NCBI GenBank assembly: GCA_018062085.1
Contig: JAGOSY010000036.1
Coordinates: forward strand, 1 to 43,098
DNA length: 43,098 nucleotides
Direction of reading: 5' to 3'
From: a bacterium
GTDB taxonomy: Bacteria > Cyanobacteriota > Vampirovibrionia > Obscuribacterales > Obscuribacteraceae
Below the pieces are notes generated by a model. It made no database searches. It was not told the DNA's origin and worked only from the letters and a program-made list of their open reading frames with translations. Both the position numbers and the translations under genes were made by a program. Positions 1 to 8,655 of this stretch are shown in pieces. Every line of letters begins with the position of its first letter. The first letter of the stretch is position 1.

Positions 1-1118
1 TTAGCCGTCAGCGCTTCTTCTAAAGTGGCCACGGCCTCAGCCTTCCGTCCCATGCGATAGAGAGTTTCGGCCTTAATCGCCAACAATTGCGCTTGTGAAT
101 TGCCATTAGCAAACAATGCCCGATAAGCCCAAGAATAGGGCGAGGGGTGCAAGCGCAGCTGCTCAGACTGGTTGAACAACTGGGTCGCCCTCACCTTCGG
201 GTCGACTCCTGGCTGAAATACTTGCGCTTCTTCTGGGTGGCGCATACACATTTGAGCGCCGTAGTAGCCTTTGAGCATTTCCAACCAGGTAAAAGTAGCG
301 AAAGTAACGTCACAGAGCGCAAACACCAAGAGAGCTGCACCGAGCGACTGAATCAAGTTTTGCCCTTTAACAATTGGCGACTTAAGGCGGTCATGCAGAC
401 GGTCGTTAATAGTCAAGCCTGGGCGGTGCTTCTGGAACAGCTCCACCAGTGATTTTTGTTCTTTCAAGTCTAAAATTGATAAGGGAATGCGCACTAGAAC
501 ATCGGGCCTGTTAACTGCAGACTGCGCGGAAGCTTCTGATTTTTCACCTTCTGTTTCTTGGGCTTCTGTTTTGGCAGCTTCTATTTTTTCGAATACCTGG
601 CCGCAGCTGGAAAAAGAGCGCACTTCCAAAGTGCCGAGAAAAGTTAAATAGAGTTCGTCCACTGCCTCAAACAAAACCCGTCGACGCCCGATAAGCAAAG
701 CTGGTTGGCCAAAGCAGGCAGTAAGATCGTTGGTCGAGCCAGCAAAGGTAGCAGAGGCAGCAGCGGGCTCAAAGACAAGGGCAAAGCGCCGATAAAAAAC
801 AAGCGGCAGGCCATTTTTGAAGAAATAGACGGCCCGAGTAGCCAAGTCGCTCTCGAGAGAGACAGCCAGGCTGTGGCCAACTACTAAAGCAAAAAGCACG
901 GCCAATGGGAAGAATTGAACGACATTGAAGGCAAACCACTCAGTCGAACACAGCAAAATCAGAAAGACTAGACCAAAAACAGGCCAAGCAAAACCAATCA
1001 AGGTATAAACCAGGTGAGAGAGACTGGGCGGCAATTTCGAACTTGCTAGCGGCCCAGCCGGCCGGGGAATTTTGTCTGATAAATCTATAGCCCAACCCTC
1101 AATAACGTCATCATTAAC
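1..1118 (-). CDS. Membrane protein with C-terminal TPR, 3' end outside window
   Basis: The reverse-strand frame is open from an upstream stop at 1119-1121 to the left edge, so the protein is cut at its C-terminus. It reads as protein throughout. Near the N-terminus two hydrophobic stretches (around VYTLIGFAWPVFGLVFLILL and VVQFFPLAVLFALVVG) look like membrane helices. A third hydrophobic segment (around SLGAALLVFALCDVTFATF) follows a charged Glu/Ala-rich linker. The last visible residues (LYRMGRKAEAVATLEEALTA) have TPR character. The start is unresolved. There is no in-frame ATG before the third hydrophobic segment; the candidates are TTG at 1032-1034 or a rare ATT at 1101-1103, neither with a clear ribosome site. 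It is divergent from pilB. Function unknown; a TPR scaffold anchored in the membrane is an inference. Confidence 0.7.
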
Positions 1119-1250
1119 TTACCCAGACTTACCCACGAGACATACTCAGATGTTTAGATTTCACTACTGCTTCTTGATACTGATAGCTTGACTGCGAACT
1201 AGGGAAAAACATAGGGAGGAAGCCCTGAAAATTCGGAAGGTCTCAGTAAA
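1119..1250. promoter_or_regulatory. Divergent intergenic region before the pilus locus
   Basis: This gap separates the leftmost minus-strand gene from pilB and must hold the promoter of the pilus locus and probably that of the leftward gene. TTGATA at 1174-1179 and TTGACT at 1189-1194 resemble -35 boxes, but no well-spaced -10 box follows, so no promoter is called. A purine-rich GGAGGAAG-type stretch around 1215-1222 lies too far from the pilB ATG; the AAGG at about 1237-1240 is the more likely ribosome site. Confidence 0.3.
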
Positions 1251-3320
1251 ATGGCGCTGATTAAAAAAGAAATTGGTGAACTGCTCGTAGATAACGGCTT
1301 GATCACCAGCGACGAACTGAAAATCGTGCAGCAAGAACGCATGAAGACCGGGGAGCCAATTTCGCTGATTCTTTCACGCCTTGGTTTAGCCAACGAAAGT
1401 CACCTCAAAACCGCACTCGAAACCCAATATGGTGTCAACTATATCTCTCTGGCCAAAGCCCAGGCCGACCAGACAGCACTCGAGTTGCTGCCCGAGAAAG
1501 TGATGCGACAACATCAGGTTGTGCCCCTTTCAGTCGACGGTAAGAACCTTACCCTAGCCATGGTCAACCCCAATAATTTGCTTGCCCTCGATGACATTAA
1601 ATACCGACTAAAAAGCGTTTCAGTTCGGCCCGTAGTTTGCACAGAAGACGATTTTCAACATTTCATGGAAACTGTCTATTCTAGAAGGCAAGATGAATTA
1701 ACTGAAGAATGGGATGAACAAGCCGACCAGACTTTCATCGAATCAGAAGTAGATCTCTCCAGTCTTGACGTACTAGTCGATTACGACGATGCCATCAACG
1801 ATTTAGACCTAGCCAGGCAAGCTCAAGATGCACCAATTGTGCAGCTGGCAAACCAGATATTAGCCAAGGCAATTAAGCGCCAGTGTTCCGATGTGCACAT
1901 TGAACCTCAGGACAAGTATGTGATGATTCGCTACCGCCTTGATGGAGTTCTCTTTGTCGATCGCAAGCTACCTAAAGCAATTCTGGCAGCACTTGTCTCG
2001 CGCTTCAAAATCATGGCAGACCTTGATATTGCCGAGCGTCGCCTGCCGCAAGACGGCAGAATTAGGGTGCGGTTTTCGGGTAAAGATATCGACTTCCGGG
2101 TTTCGTCAATACCGAGTAAGCATGGCGAAAAAGTAGTGATGAGACAGTTAGATAAAACTGGCACCACATTTGGTCTCGATCACCTGATCACTGAAAAAGA
2201 AACGCTTTCAATAATCCGCGAAATGGTGCTTAAACCATACGGCATAATTTTCGTCACCGGACCAACCGGTTCTGGCAAGACAACTAGTCTTTATTCGGCT
2301 CTAGCAGAGCGCAACACGCCAGAAGTGAACATTCTCACTGCCGAAGACCCAATTGAATATGAGATGCAAGGCATTACCCAAGTGCAGGTTTTACGCGAAA
2401 AAGGTCTAGACTTTGCCCGTATTCTGCGGTCATTCTTAAGACAAGATCCAGACATCATACTGGTAGGTGAAACCCGCGACCGAGAAACAGCAAAAATAGC
2501 AGTAGAAGCTGCCCTAACTGGCCACCTTGTCTTTACCACCCTGCACACAAACGATGCACCAGGGGCGATGACAAGACTGGCAGAAATGGAAGTCGACCCC
2601 TATCTAGTGTCGTCTGCCACCATTGGCGTTATTGCCCAAAGACTGCTGCGTCGCATTTGCCTACATTGCAAAGAAGAGTACGCACCAGAGCGCAGTGCCC
2701 TTGAGTATCTAGGCCTGTTAGACAAGAACCAAGAGAAGCTAGCTGAATCTACCATTCAATACTACCGGCTGCGCACAGACGGTGATGGTTGGCCCATTTT
2801 TGCTAGAGGCAAGGGCTGCGACGAATGTCATCAAACCGGCTACAAAAACCGAATTGGTGTATTCGAAGTAATGAAGATGAACGATGAAATTCGCGATCTA
2901 ATCTGCAAAGGTGCCACCACTTCACTGATCAGACTAGCGGCCAAACAATCAGGAATGATTCCCCTCAAAGACTATAGTGTGCGCTTGGTAGGCCAAGGCA
3001 TGACCAGCGCTGATGAAGTAGTTCGGGTAACATTATCTGATACCACTGGCGAAGAATCACTGTGCGGCAAATGCCGCAACCCAATTTCAGATGATTTTAT
3101 CAAGTGCCCATTCTGTCAACACGACCTCAAATTTTCGTGCTTACGCTGCGGCACCATGCAGCTCGATGGCTGGACGAGCTGTCCGAAGTGCGGCCTTTCA
3201 AAAGAAGAAAGCGACCACGAATTTTGCTGCAAAGGCTGCGACGCCGAAATTTATGGAGAGTGGAAAATCTGCCCATACTGTCAAGCCACCAGAGAAGACT
3301 CTTACTCGACGGCCATCTAA
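1251..3320 (+). CDS. pilB: Type IV pilus extension ATPase PilB with C-terminal zinc ribbons
   Basis: This is a GspE/PilB-family secretion ATPase that would power pilus assembly at the cytoplasmic face of the inner membrane. An N-terminal MshEN/GspE_N-like domain occupies about residues 1-145, including an RLGLAN motif and a later ELLP motif like those used for c-di-GMP binding in that family. The ATPase core has Walker A GPTGSGKT at residues 337-344, an Asp-box region (EDPIEYE), a Walker B region (ILVGETRD) and a His box (TTLHTNDA). The usual tetracysteine pair follows (CLHC ... CDEC). Unusually, residues from about 605 to 680 add six more cysteine pairs (CGKC/CPFC, CLRC/CPKC, CKGC/CPYC), consistent with three zinc ribbons. 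At 689 residues it is longer than typical PilB. It opens a plus-strand operon with pilT 54 bases downstream. Confidence 0.95.
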   Translation: MALIKKEIGELLVDNGLITSDELKIVQQERMKTGEPISLILSRLGLANESHLKTALETQYGVNYISLAKAQADQTALELLPEKVMRQHQVVPLSVDGKNLTLAMVNPNNLLALDDIKYRLKSVSVRPVVCTEDDFQHFMETVYSRRQDELTEEWDEQADQTFIESEVDLSSLDVLVDYDDAINDLDLARQAQDAPIVQLANQILAKAIKRQCSDVHIEPQDKYVMIRYRLDGVLFVDRKLPKAILAALVSRFKIMADLDIAERRLPQDGRIRVRFSGKDIDFRVSSIPSKHGEKVVMRQLDKTGTTFGLDHLITEKETLSIIREMVLKPYGIIFVTGPTGSGKTTSLYSALAERNTPEVNILTAEDPIEYEMQGITQVQVLREKGLDFARILRSFLRQDPDIILVGETRDRETAKIAVEAALTGHLVFTTLHTNDAPGAMTRLAEMEVDPYLVSSATIGVIAQRLLRRICLHCKEEYAPERSALEYLGLLDKNQEKLAESTIQYYRLRTDGDGWPIFARGKGCDECHQTGYKNRIGVFEVMKMNDEIRDLICKGATTSLIRLAAKQSGMIPLKDYSVRLVGQGMTSADEVVRVTLSDTTGEESLCGKCRNPISDDFIKCPFCQHDLKFSCLRCGTMQLDGWTSCPKCGLSKEESDHEFCCKGCDAEIYGEWKICPYCQATREDSYSTAI

Positions 3321-3374
3321 GCTTGCAAACAAAACTAACGCTAAGAACAAGACCTACAATGAAGGAGCGAATTG

Positions 3375-4529
3375 ATGTCGATTGAAATGCAGGAATTGCT
3401 GCAACTGGTAGTCGACCGCACAGCCTCAGACTTGCACCTCAAGGCCAAGGAGCCGCCGATTATACGGGTGGCAGGCAAGCTAATACGCACAAGCTTGCCT
3501 GAGCTAACTTCAGAAGACGTCAAACGTCTGATATTCTCGTGCCTAACTGAAGATCAATGCAAATATGCCGAAGCCAATTTAGAGTTAGATTGCGGTTTTG
3601 GTGTAGATGGCCTGGGCCGATTTCGCGTCAATGTCTACAAAGACCGAGGCTCTTATGCTGCCGCACTAAGAGTGGTGCTGTCAAGAATTCCCTCTATAGA
3701 TGAACTTGGCTTACTACCAATCTGCAAAGAAATTATTCAAAAACCGCGTGGTCTAGTACTTGTCACCGGCCCAACCGGTTCAGGAAAATCGACTACACTG
3801 GCATCTATGATTAATGCACTCAATGAAACCGAATCGAAGCACATACTGACTATCGAAGATCCCATCGAATTTATTCACCACAACAAAAAATCTATTATTT
3901 CTCAACGCGAAGTCGGCTCTGACACTAGATCTTTCGCCAACGCTCTTAGAGCTGGCCTAAGAGAAGATCCAGATATCATACTAGTCGGTGAAATGCGCGA
4001 TCTTGATACCATTCACCTAGCTCTCACTGCCGCAGAAACTGGTCACCTAGTTTTTAGCACAATTCACACCAGTTCAGCACCGCAATCAGTAGACCGTATT
4101 ATCGATGTCTTCCCTCCAGAACAACAACAACAAATTCGCATTATGCTCTCTCACGCTCTTGTAGCGGTAATTAGCCAATCACTCTTGCCCAGAGCTGACG
4201 ACGCTGCTGGCGACTCGCCAGTGACATCGGGCCGCATTATCGCCCTAGAAATATTGATAAACACCCCAGCAGTAGCCAACCTGATTCGCGAAGCCAAAAC
4301 AGCTCAGATGTATGCCAGCATGCAAATGGGTGCAGCCCTAGGCATGCAGACACTAGAAGCTTCCCTGGCACTGTTAGTAAAACAAGGGAAAGTGACCTTT
4401 GCTGATGCCATTGGTAAAACCAGTAGGCCAGAAGATCTCGAACAGCTTATAGGTAATCAAAGAAGTAACAAACCAGAACCGGTAAAAATGGAAAAAGGTT
4501 TTGGTGGCAGTAGTTTCGGTAGGTTCTAA
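3375..4529 (+). CDS. pilT: Type IV pilus retraction ATPase PilT
   Basis: This 384-residue hexameric ATPase would depolymerise the pilus and drive twitching motility or DNA uptake. Visible motifs are Walker A GPTGSGKS at about residues 132-139, the Asp box TIEDPIEF, a Walker B region ILVGEMRDLDT, the His box STIHTSSAP, and the PilT-typical C-terminal VANLIREAK segment (the AIRNLIRE-like retraction motif). A TTG three bases earlier is also in frame, but the ATG at 3375 has a GAAGGAG ribosome site seven bases upstream and is preferred. It sits between pilB and pilC, the usual order, and pilC follows after two bases, suggesting translational coupling. The glycine/phenylalanine-rich C-terminal tail is ordinary for the family. 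Confidence 0.96.
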   Translation: MSIEMQELLQLVVDRTASDLHLKAKEPPIIRVAGKLIRTSLPELTSEDVKRLIFSCLTEDQCKYAEANLELDCGFGVDGLGRFRVNVYKDRGSYAAALRVVLSRIPSIDELGLLPICKEIIQKPRGLVLVTGPTGSGKSTTLASMINALNETESKHILTIEDPIEFIHHNKKSIISQREVGSDTRSFANALRAGLREDPDIILVGEMRDLDTIHLALTAAETGHLVFSTIHTSSAPQSVDRIIDVFPPEQQQQIRIMLSHALVAVISQSLLPRADDAAGDSPVTSGRIIALEILINTPAVANLIREAKTAQMYASMQMGAALGMQTLEASLALLVKQGKVTFADAIGKTSRPEDLEQLIGNQRSNKPEPVKMEKGFGGSSFGRF

Positions 4530-4531
4530 AA

Positions 4532-5776
4532 TTGGAATATTTGTACAAAATTAGAGAAAGCGACGGCTCAATCAAAGAAGCGATTGGTCAAGCAGAATCA
4601 CCGGCGGTGCTACGAGCAAAGCTAAGAGCACGCGGAATTGAAGTAGTAGAAATACGTGAGCGCACGGCATTAGGCAGTGTTCTAAGCTTTTTCAACTCTC
4701 AAAAGAGCAAAGATATTCTTACCATCGGCCTCTTTGAGCATGTTTCTCTGAAAGACATGGTGGTCTTCTCAAGACAATTTGCCGCTATGATTAGCTCAGG
4801 AGTTGCCATGTTGCGTACTCTGACAATAATTGTCGAGCAATGTCCCAACCGCAAACTAAAGAAAGCCCTAGATGATGTGCGCCATTCAATTGAGTCAGGC
4901 TTGTCGCTCTCTGATGCCATGGCCAAACACACAGATATCTTCGACAAATTATATGTATCGATGGTTAGAGCCGGCGAGACCGGCGGTATTCTAGCCGACG
5001 TGCTGAAGCGACTGGCAGACTTTCTAGAATACAAATCGAAGCTCAATCAAAAAGTAAGAGCCGCCATGGTTTATCCAACCGTAGTGCTAGTCATAGCCGT
5101 TGCAGTTTTCTGGGGCATGCTCACTTTCATTTTGCCAATCTTTGAAGGACTCTTCAAAAACATTGGCGGTGAACTGCCTGCCTATACTCAGTTTCTCATT
5201 CTTCTGTCACAGTACATGCGTTCAGTCTGGATGATGCTATTCATTGCCGCGAGTGCAGTCGGTGTTTACATGCTCAAGCGCTACTACAAGACTCCGGTCG
5301 GTCGTTTTCAAATTGACTTTTTCTTTCTCAACGTGCCCTTCTTTGGCGACTTAATTGGCCGCGTTTCTATCGCCCGCTTTGCCCGCACCTTTGGCACATT
5401 ACTACAGGCCGGGGTACCGATGCTGACGGCCTTAGATGTGGTCAAAGACACAGCAGGAAACGCAGTAGTAGCTGACTCAGTGCAGCAAATTTATAACGAT
5501 GTGCGCCAGGGTGGAAACATATCAAAACCCATGGGCAAGTCAAAAATATTCCCACCAATGGTCACTCAAATGGTGGCCGTCGGTGAAGAAACCGGCCGAC
5601 TTGACGACATGCTCTCTAAAGTGGCTGACTTCTACGATATGGAAGTAGAAAACTCAGTAGAAGCCCTGACTTCGCTACTTGAACCGCTTATGGTCGTTGG
5701 TATCGGCGGAATAGTGGGCTCGGTGGTGGTGGGCATGTACCTACCAATTTTCACAGTGATCAATCAGCTGCGCTAA
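4532..5776 (+). CDS. pilC: Type IV pilus inner-membrane platform protein PilC
   Basis: This 414-residue GspF/PilC-family protein forms the rotating membrane platform on which PilB and PilT act. Two T2SF repeats are visible: one begins near FSRQFAAMISSGV and the second near FARTFGTLLQAGVPML. Each is followed by a GE(T) turn (RAGETGG, VGEETGR), and there are three membrane helices (about residues 177-200, 225-245 and the C-terminal GIGGIVGSVVVGMYLPIF). The start is TTG two bases after the pilT stop; the next in-frame ATG would remove part of the N-terminal domain, so TTG is accepted. A 356-base gap with palindromes follows, so transcription may break here before the sigma-factor gene. Confidence 0.95.
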   Translation: MEYLYKIRESDGSIKEAIGQAESPAVLRAKLRARGIEVVEIRERTALGSVLSFFNSQKSKDILTIGLFEHVSLKDMVVFSRQFAAMISSGVAMLRTLTIIVEQCPNRKLKKALDDVRHSIESGLSLSDAMAKHTDIFDKLYVSMVRAGETGGILADVLKRLADFLEYKSKLNQKVRAAMVYPTVVLVIAVAVFWGMLTFILPIFEGLFKNIGGELPAYTQFLILLSQYMRSVWMMLFIAASAVGVYMLKRYYKTPVGRFQIDFFFLNVPFFGDLIGRVSIARFARTFGTLLQAGVPMLTALDVVKDTAGNAVVADSVQQIYNDVRQGGNISKPMGKSKIFPPMVTQMVAVGEETGRLDDMLSKVADFYDMEVENSVEALTSLLEPLMVVGIGGIVGSVVVGMYLPIFTVINQLR

Positions 5777-5818
5777 AAGTCTAAGGGTTGAATTTTCTGA
5801 AGCCTGAGAGCCTGAAAG

Positions 5819-5830
5819 TTTGATATCAAA
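5819..5830. repeat. Perfect 12-bp palindrome TTTGATATCAAA
   Basis: TTTGATATCAAA reads identically on both strands and lies 43 bases after the pilC stop. It is flanked by a direct AAAGTTT repeat that overlaps each side. It could be an operator for a dimeric regulator. It has no T-run directly after it, so it is not a good terminator. Function is unproven, and a 12-bp palindrome may occur by chance in AT-rich DNA. Confidence 0.35.
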
Positions 5831-5896
5831 GTTTCAAGCTTTTTAGCGTGCCACGATCTAACATTGAAATATCAGTCTATTGGCAGCCCAAGCTAA

Positions 5897-5914
5897 ATTC
5901 AATCTAAATTGAAT
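5897..5914. repeat. Inverted repeat ATTCAAT-4-ATTGAAT
   Basis: Two perfect 7-base arms are separated by CTAA, about 220 bases upstream of the sigma-factor ATG. An AT-rich dyad of this size is compatible with a transcription-factor site. Distance from the start is large, so its target is uncertain. Confidence 0.3.
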
Positions 5915-6132
5915 CGAAGCTCAGTCAATTAGCGGCGGGACGAGGAATTTCCATGGCCAAAGCTAGATTAGAATTACTTAATAGATATCCATGATAGCCC
6001 TTGCGCATTTACACTCTTTATTCGTTAGAGATTTGCCACCATTAATAGGTTTAGTAAGAGTAGGAAGTCAAAGTTCCTAGCAATTCTCTTGGTTATGGTA
6101 ATCTGCCGGAAAGTAAGGTTAAGATTATAAAT

Positions 6133-7002
6133 ATGGATACAGGTTCAAATATTACAGTCACAGCAATGGTTGAGACATCGATAGTGGTGAGCAACGATTT
6201 AGAGCCCAAACGAGAAGCTAGTGCAGCCAAAGGGCCAGACCAAATTCATAACTGGTTGGCACTCTATGCAGAAGCACGCGACCCAGCTCTACGCGACTCA
6301 ATTATTCAGGCAGCTTTGCCCCTAGTAAAGCGCATCGCCTACGGCCTAGCCCGTCGCTCCACTGACCCAGTCGAAGATTTGATTCAAGTTGGCTCCATTG
6401 GTCTGATCAAGGCGGTTGACCAGTTTAAACCAGATGCTGGTGCTAAATTCCAAACCTACGCTACCCACTTGATCACAGGCGAAATCAGACACTATCTTCG
6501 CGACAAAACCGCTATGATCCGTGCCCCTCGCGAACTGCAAGAATTATCTTTCCGCATCAATCGTCTCGTACAAGGACTAACTGCAAAGTTAGGCCGTGAG
6601 CCCTCAGATGTTGAGATTGCCAATGACCTTCAGATTCCGGTCAGCCGCGTCAACGAAGCTTATGAAGTCGACCGCAGACGTACACTGATTTCTCTTGACC
6701 AGGCATTGTCTAACGATGCGGGCAGTGAGCAATCATTGATTGATACCCTTGTCGATGCCAAATATCAGAGCAACCAGCTCGCTAAAGAAGACAGATTCAT
6801 GTTAGCTGAAGCGATCAAACAGCTCCGTGACGGCTTGAGAGAAGTTGTGCAGTTGACCTTCTACGAAGATCTAAGTCAAACAGAAGTAGCCCGTCGTCTT
6901 GGCATTTCACAAATGCAAGTTTCAAGAAGACTGAGAGCGGCCACTACTGAGTTGAACAAAATCATCACTTTGAGCAAGAAGGCCGGTCCTAAAGGTGGGT
7001 AA
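6133..7002 (+). CDS. RNA polymerase sigma factor, SigF/SigB-like (group 3)
   Basis: This 289-residue sigma-70-family protein would direct RNA polymerase to a subset of promoters. Region 2 is seen around residues 60-135 (LVKRIAYGLARR, DLIQVGSIGLIKAVDQF, FQTYATHLITGEIRHYLRD). Region 3 follows, with RAPRELQELSFRINRL and a helix including GREPSDVEIA. Region 4 carries the helix-turn-helix LSQTEVARRLGISQMQVSRR. The first 40 residues are not conserved. In Synechocystis, SigF is needed for pilus formation and motility; the position inside a pilus locus suggests the same role here, by inference. Its TAA overlaps the ATG of the next ABC ATPase (TAATG), so the three following genes are probably co-expressed with it. 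No anti-sigma factor gene is recognised nearby. Confidence 0.9.
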   Translation: MDTGSNITVTAMVETSIVVSNDLEPKREASAAKGPDQIHNWLALYAEARDPALRDSIIQAALPLVKRIAYGLARRSTDPVEDLIQVGSIGLIKAVDQFKPDAGAKFQTYATHLITGEIRHYLRDKTAMIRAPRELQELSFRINRLVQGLTAKLGREPSDVEIANDLQIPVSRVNEAYEVDRRRTLISLDQALSNDAGSEQSLIDTLVDAKYQSNQLAKEDRFMLAEAIKQLRDGLREVVQLTFYEDLSQTEVARRLGISQMQVSRRLRAATTELNKIITLSKKAGPKGG

Positions 7003-7835
7003 TGGCCAAGCTAGAAATAGCTTCGCCTCAAGTAGTCATCGAGGCCACGAACCTAACTAAAGATAGGCTATCTAGCTTTCTTAAAAAGCGCACTCGTGTG
7101 CTTGACAGTGTTAGCTTGCGCGTTGAGGCCGGTCAGACCTATGGCTTGATTGGCCCTAATGGTGCCGGCAAAACCACAACAGTCAAGCTCTTACTGGGCC
7201 TGCTGCACCCTGACAGCGGCCAAGCATCTGTTTTAGGTAGCCCCGCTAGCGCCAGAGACAAATTAGCTCAAATTGGCTTCCTGCCTGAAAACCCCTACTT
7301 CTATTCGCACCTAACCGGGCGCGAATTTCTTACTTTTGTAGGCAAACTATTTTCTATGCCAGACGCTCTAATCAAAGAGCGCGTCAAACTTTTAGTAGAA
7401 AAAGTGTCGCTAGAAAACGCCTGCGACAGGGCCACGGGCAAATACTCAAAAGGCATGCTGCAACGCTTAGGAATAGCCCAAGCACTGATTAATGACCCCC
7501 AGGTGCTTTTTCTCGATGAACCCATGAGTGGTTTAGATCCACTGGGCCGCATGGACGTGCGCCGCATTCTTCATGAACTAAAAGCCGAAGGCAAAACCAT
7601 TTTCTTCAATTCGCACTTATTGCCAGATGTCGGCGAACTCTGCGACCGCGTCGGCCTGCTGGTACAAGGTAAAATGGTGGCAGATGCGCCCGTAAGCGAA
7701 ATTGCTCCTGACGGCAACTTCAAAGCGCTAGAAGACTTCTTCTTAGAGCACGTCAAAATTGAGTCTGATAAGACAAAAGCAGAACAAGCAAAAGCAGCAC
7801 TGTCCTATCAGACTAATTTAGAGAGTAAGCCATAA
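7002..7835 (+). CDS. ABC transporter ATP-binding protein in pilus locus (PilH-like position)
   Basis: This 277-residue ATPase belongs to the ABC-2 exporter class. Walker A GPNGAGKTT is at about residues 51-59, the signature YSKGMLQRLG at about 148-157, and the Walker B LFLDEPMSGLDP at about 169-180; the H-loop is NSHLLPD. The C-terminal tail is charged (lysine/glutamate-rich). It overlaps the sigma gene by one base and the permease by one base, a tight transcriptional unit. In Myxococcus xanthus an ABC transporter (PilG/H/I) sits between pilA and pilD and is needed for pilus assembly. The location of this pair just before pilD suggests the same system, but the substrate is unknown. The class is very broad, so function rests on context. 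Confidence 0.9.
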   Translation: MAKLEIASPQVVIEATNLTKDRLSSFLKKRTRVLDSVSLRVEAGQTYGLIGPNGAGKTTTVKLLLGLLHPDSGQASVLGSPASARDKLAQIGFLPENPYFYSHLTGREFLTFVGKLFSMPDALIKERVKLLVEKVSLENACDRATGKYSKGMLQRLGIAQALINDPQVLFLDEPMSGLDPLGRMDVRRILHELKAEGKTIFFNSHLLPDVGELCDRVGLLVQGKMVADAPVSEIAPDGNFKALEDFFLEHVKIESDKTKAEQAKAALSYQTNLESKP

Positions 7836-8650
7836 TGGAAATCATTGGTGCAATCGCTCTCAATACCTTTAGAGAAGTTCTAAGAGATAAGATCATTTAT
7901 GCCTTCTTTGTCTTCGCCTGTCTAATTTCACTCTTTGGTATATTGCTCGGCACTCTGTCTGTAGGCCAAGATATTAGGATTGTTGAAGATTTAGGCTTAG
8001 CAGCAATTGCCGTGATTGGTGGCATCATCGCTGTATTTTCTGGTGCCAACTTGGTCTTCAAAGAGTTAGAGCGGCGCACCATTTATTTGATCTTTTCCAA
8101 GCCAGTTAAGTCGTGGCAATTTATATTGGGTAAATATCTAGGCTTGGCCAGCTGTCTATTGATCATTATCTTGATGATGGGCGGATTTTTAAGCGCTCTT
8201 GTTGGTTTTGTCGATCCCGCTCTACCGCTAGCACACTTACCGTGGATTGCCCTATCTCTATCGCTAGTTTATCTCGAGCTGCTCTTCATCATAGCTTCGG
8301 CATCATTTTTCTCTACTTTTTCCACACCAATCATGAGCGTACTTTTCACACTCTGCTTCTGGCTTGTCGGTCACAGCTGCGCCTCTTTACAAGAATTAGC
8401 AAAAATGTCGACAAACCCGCTGGTATCACAATTCTTCGGCGCTCTATACTGGCTGATGCCAGACCTACAGAGCTTAACGCGCGTGCGTTCAGAGCTAATG
8501 TATGGCCGAGCCTTGAGCCAAACATCCAGTGGTTTCGGCAGTGATGGTCACGGCGAATTATTAACCTACCTGACCACATACATACTGGCTTATGTCATCA
8601 TTCTTTTAGTACTCTCAGCCATAGTGAACGAACGAAGAGAACTTCCCTAA
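7835..8650 (+). CDS. ABC-2 type permease partner (PilI-like position)
   Basis: This 271-residue integral membrane protein has about six hydrophobic helices. One is near the N-terminus (IIYAFFVFACLISLFGILLG) and the last is at the C-terminus (YLTTYILAYVIILLVLSAIV). The order LFGILLG, then a polar segment, then a VFSGANLVFKELERRTIYLIFSKPV segment is typical of NosY/ABC-2 permeases encoded with a single ATPase. It starts inside the stop of the ATPase gene (TAATG), so the two very likely form one transporter. It is followed after five bases by pilD. Substrate unknown; a role in pilus assembly or in exporting an envelope component is inferred only from the neighbours. Confidence 0.88.
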   Translation: MEIIGAIALNTFREVLRDKIIYAFFVFACLISLFGILLGTLSVGQDIRIVEDLGLAAIAVIGGIIAVFSGANLVFKELERRTIYLIFSKPVKSWQFILGKYLGLASCLLIIILMMGGFLSALVGFVDPALPLAHLPWIALSLSLVYLELLFIIASASFFSTFSTPIMSVLFTLCFWLVGHSCASLQELAKMSTNPLVSQFFGALYWLMPDLQSLTRVRSELMYGRALSQTSSGFGSDGHGELLTYLTTYILAYVIILLVLSAIVNERRELP

Positions 8651-8655
8651 TCTTA

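Larger units (their letters stand above)
5777..6132. other. Longest gene-free stretch (356 bp), between pilC and the sigma factor
   Basis: No convincing reading frame is present. The stretch is AT-rich and holds two palindromes, listed separately. A short direct repeat (GCCTGA twice around 5800-5815) is also present. No hairpin followed by a T-run good enough to call a terminator is visible. A promoter for the sigma factor is expected; TTGCCA at 6033-6038 is a possible -35 box but has no convincing partner. Confidence 0.5.

Noticed and set aside
147..452. Plus-strand 101-residue reading frame near the left edge
   Set aside because: It lies opposite the TPR/membrane gene frame, which has better amino-acid composition, membrane segments and a TPR end.
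5819..5835. TTTGATATCAAA followed by AAGCTTTTT considered as a terminator of pilC
   Set aside because: The stem is AT-only and not directly followed by the T-run; better explained as a dyad.
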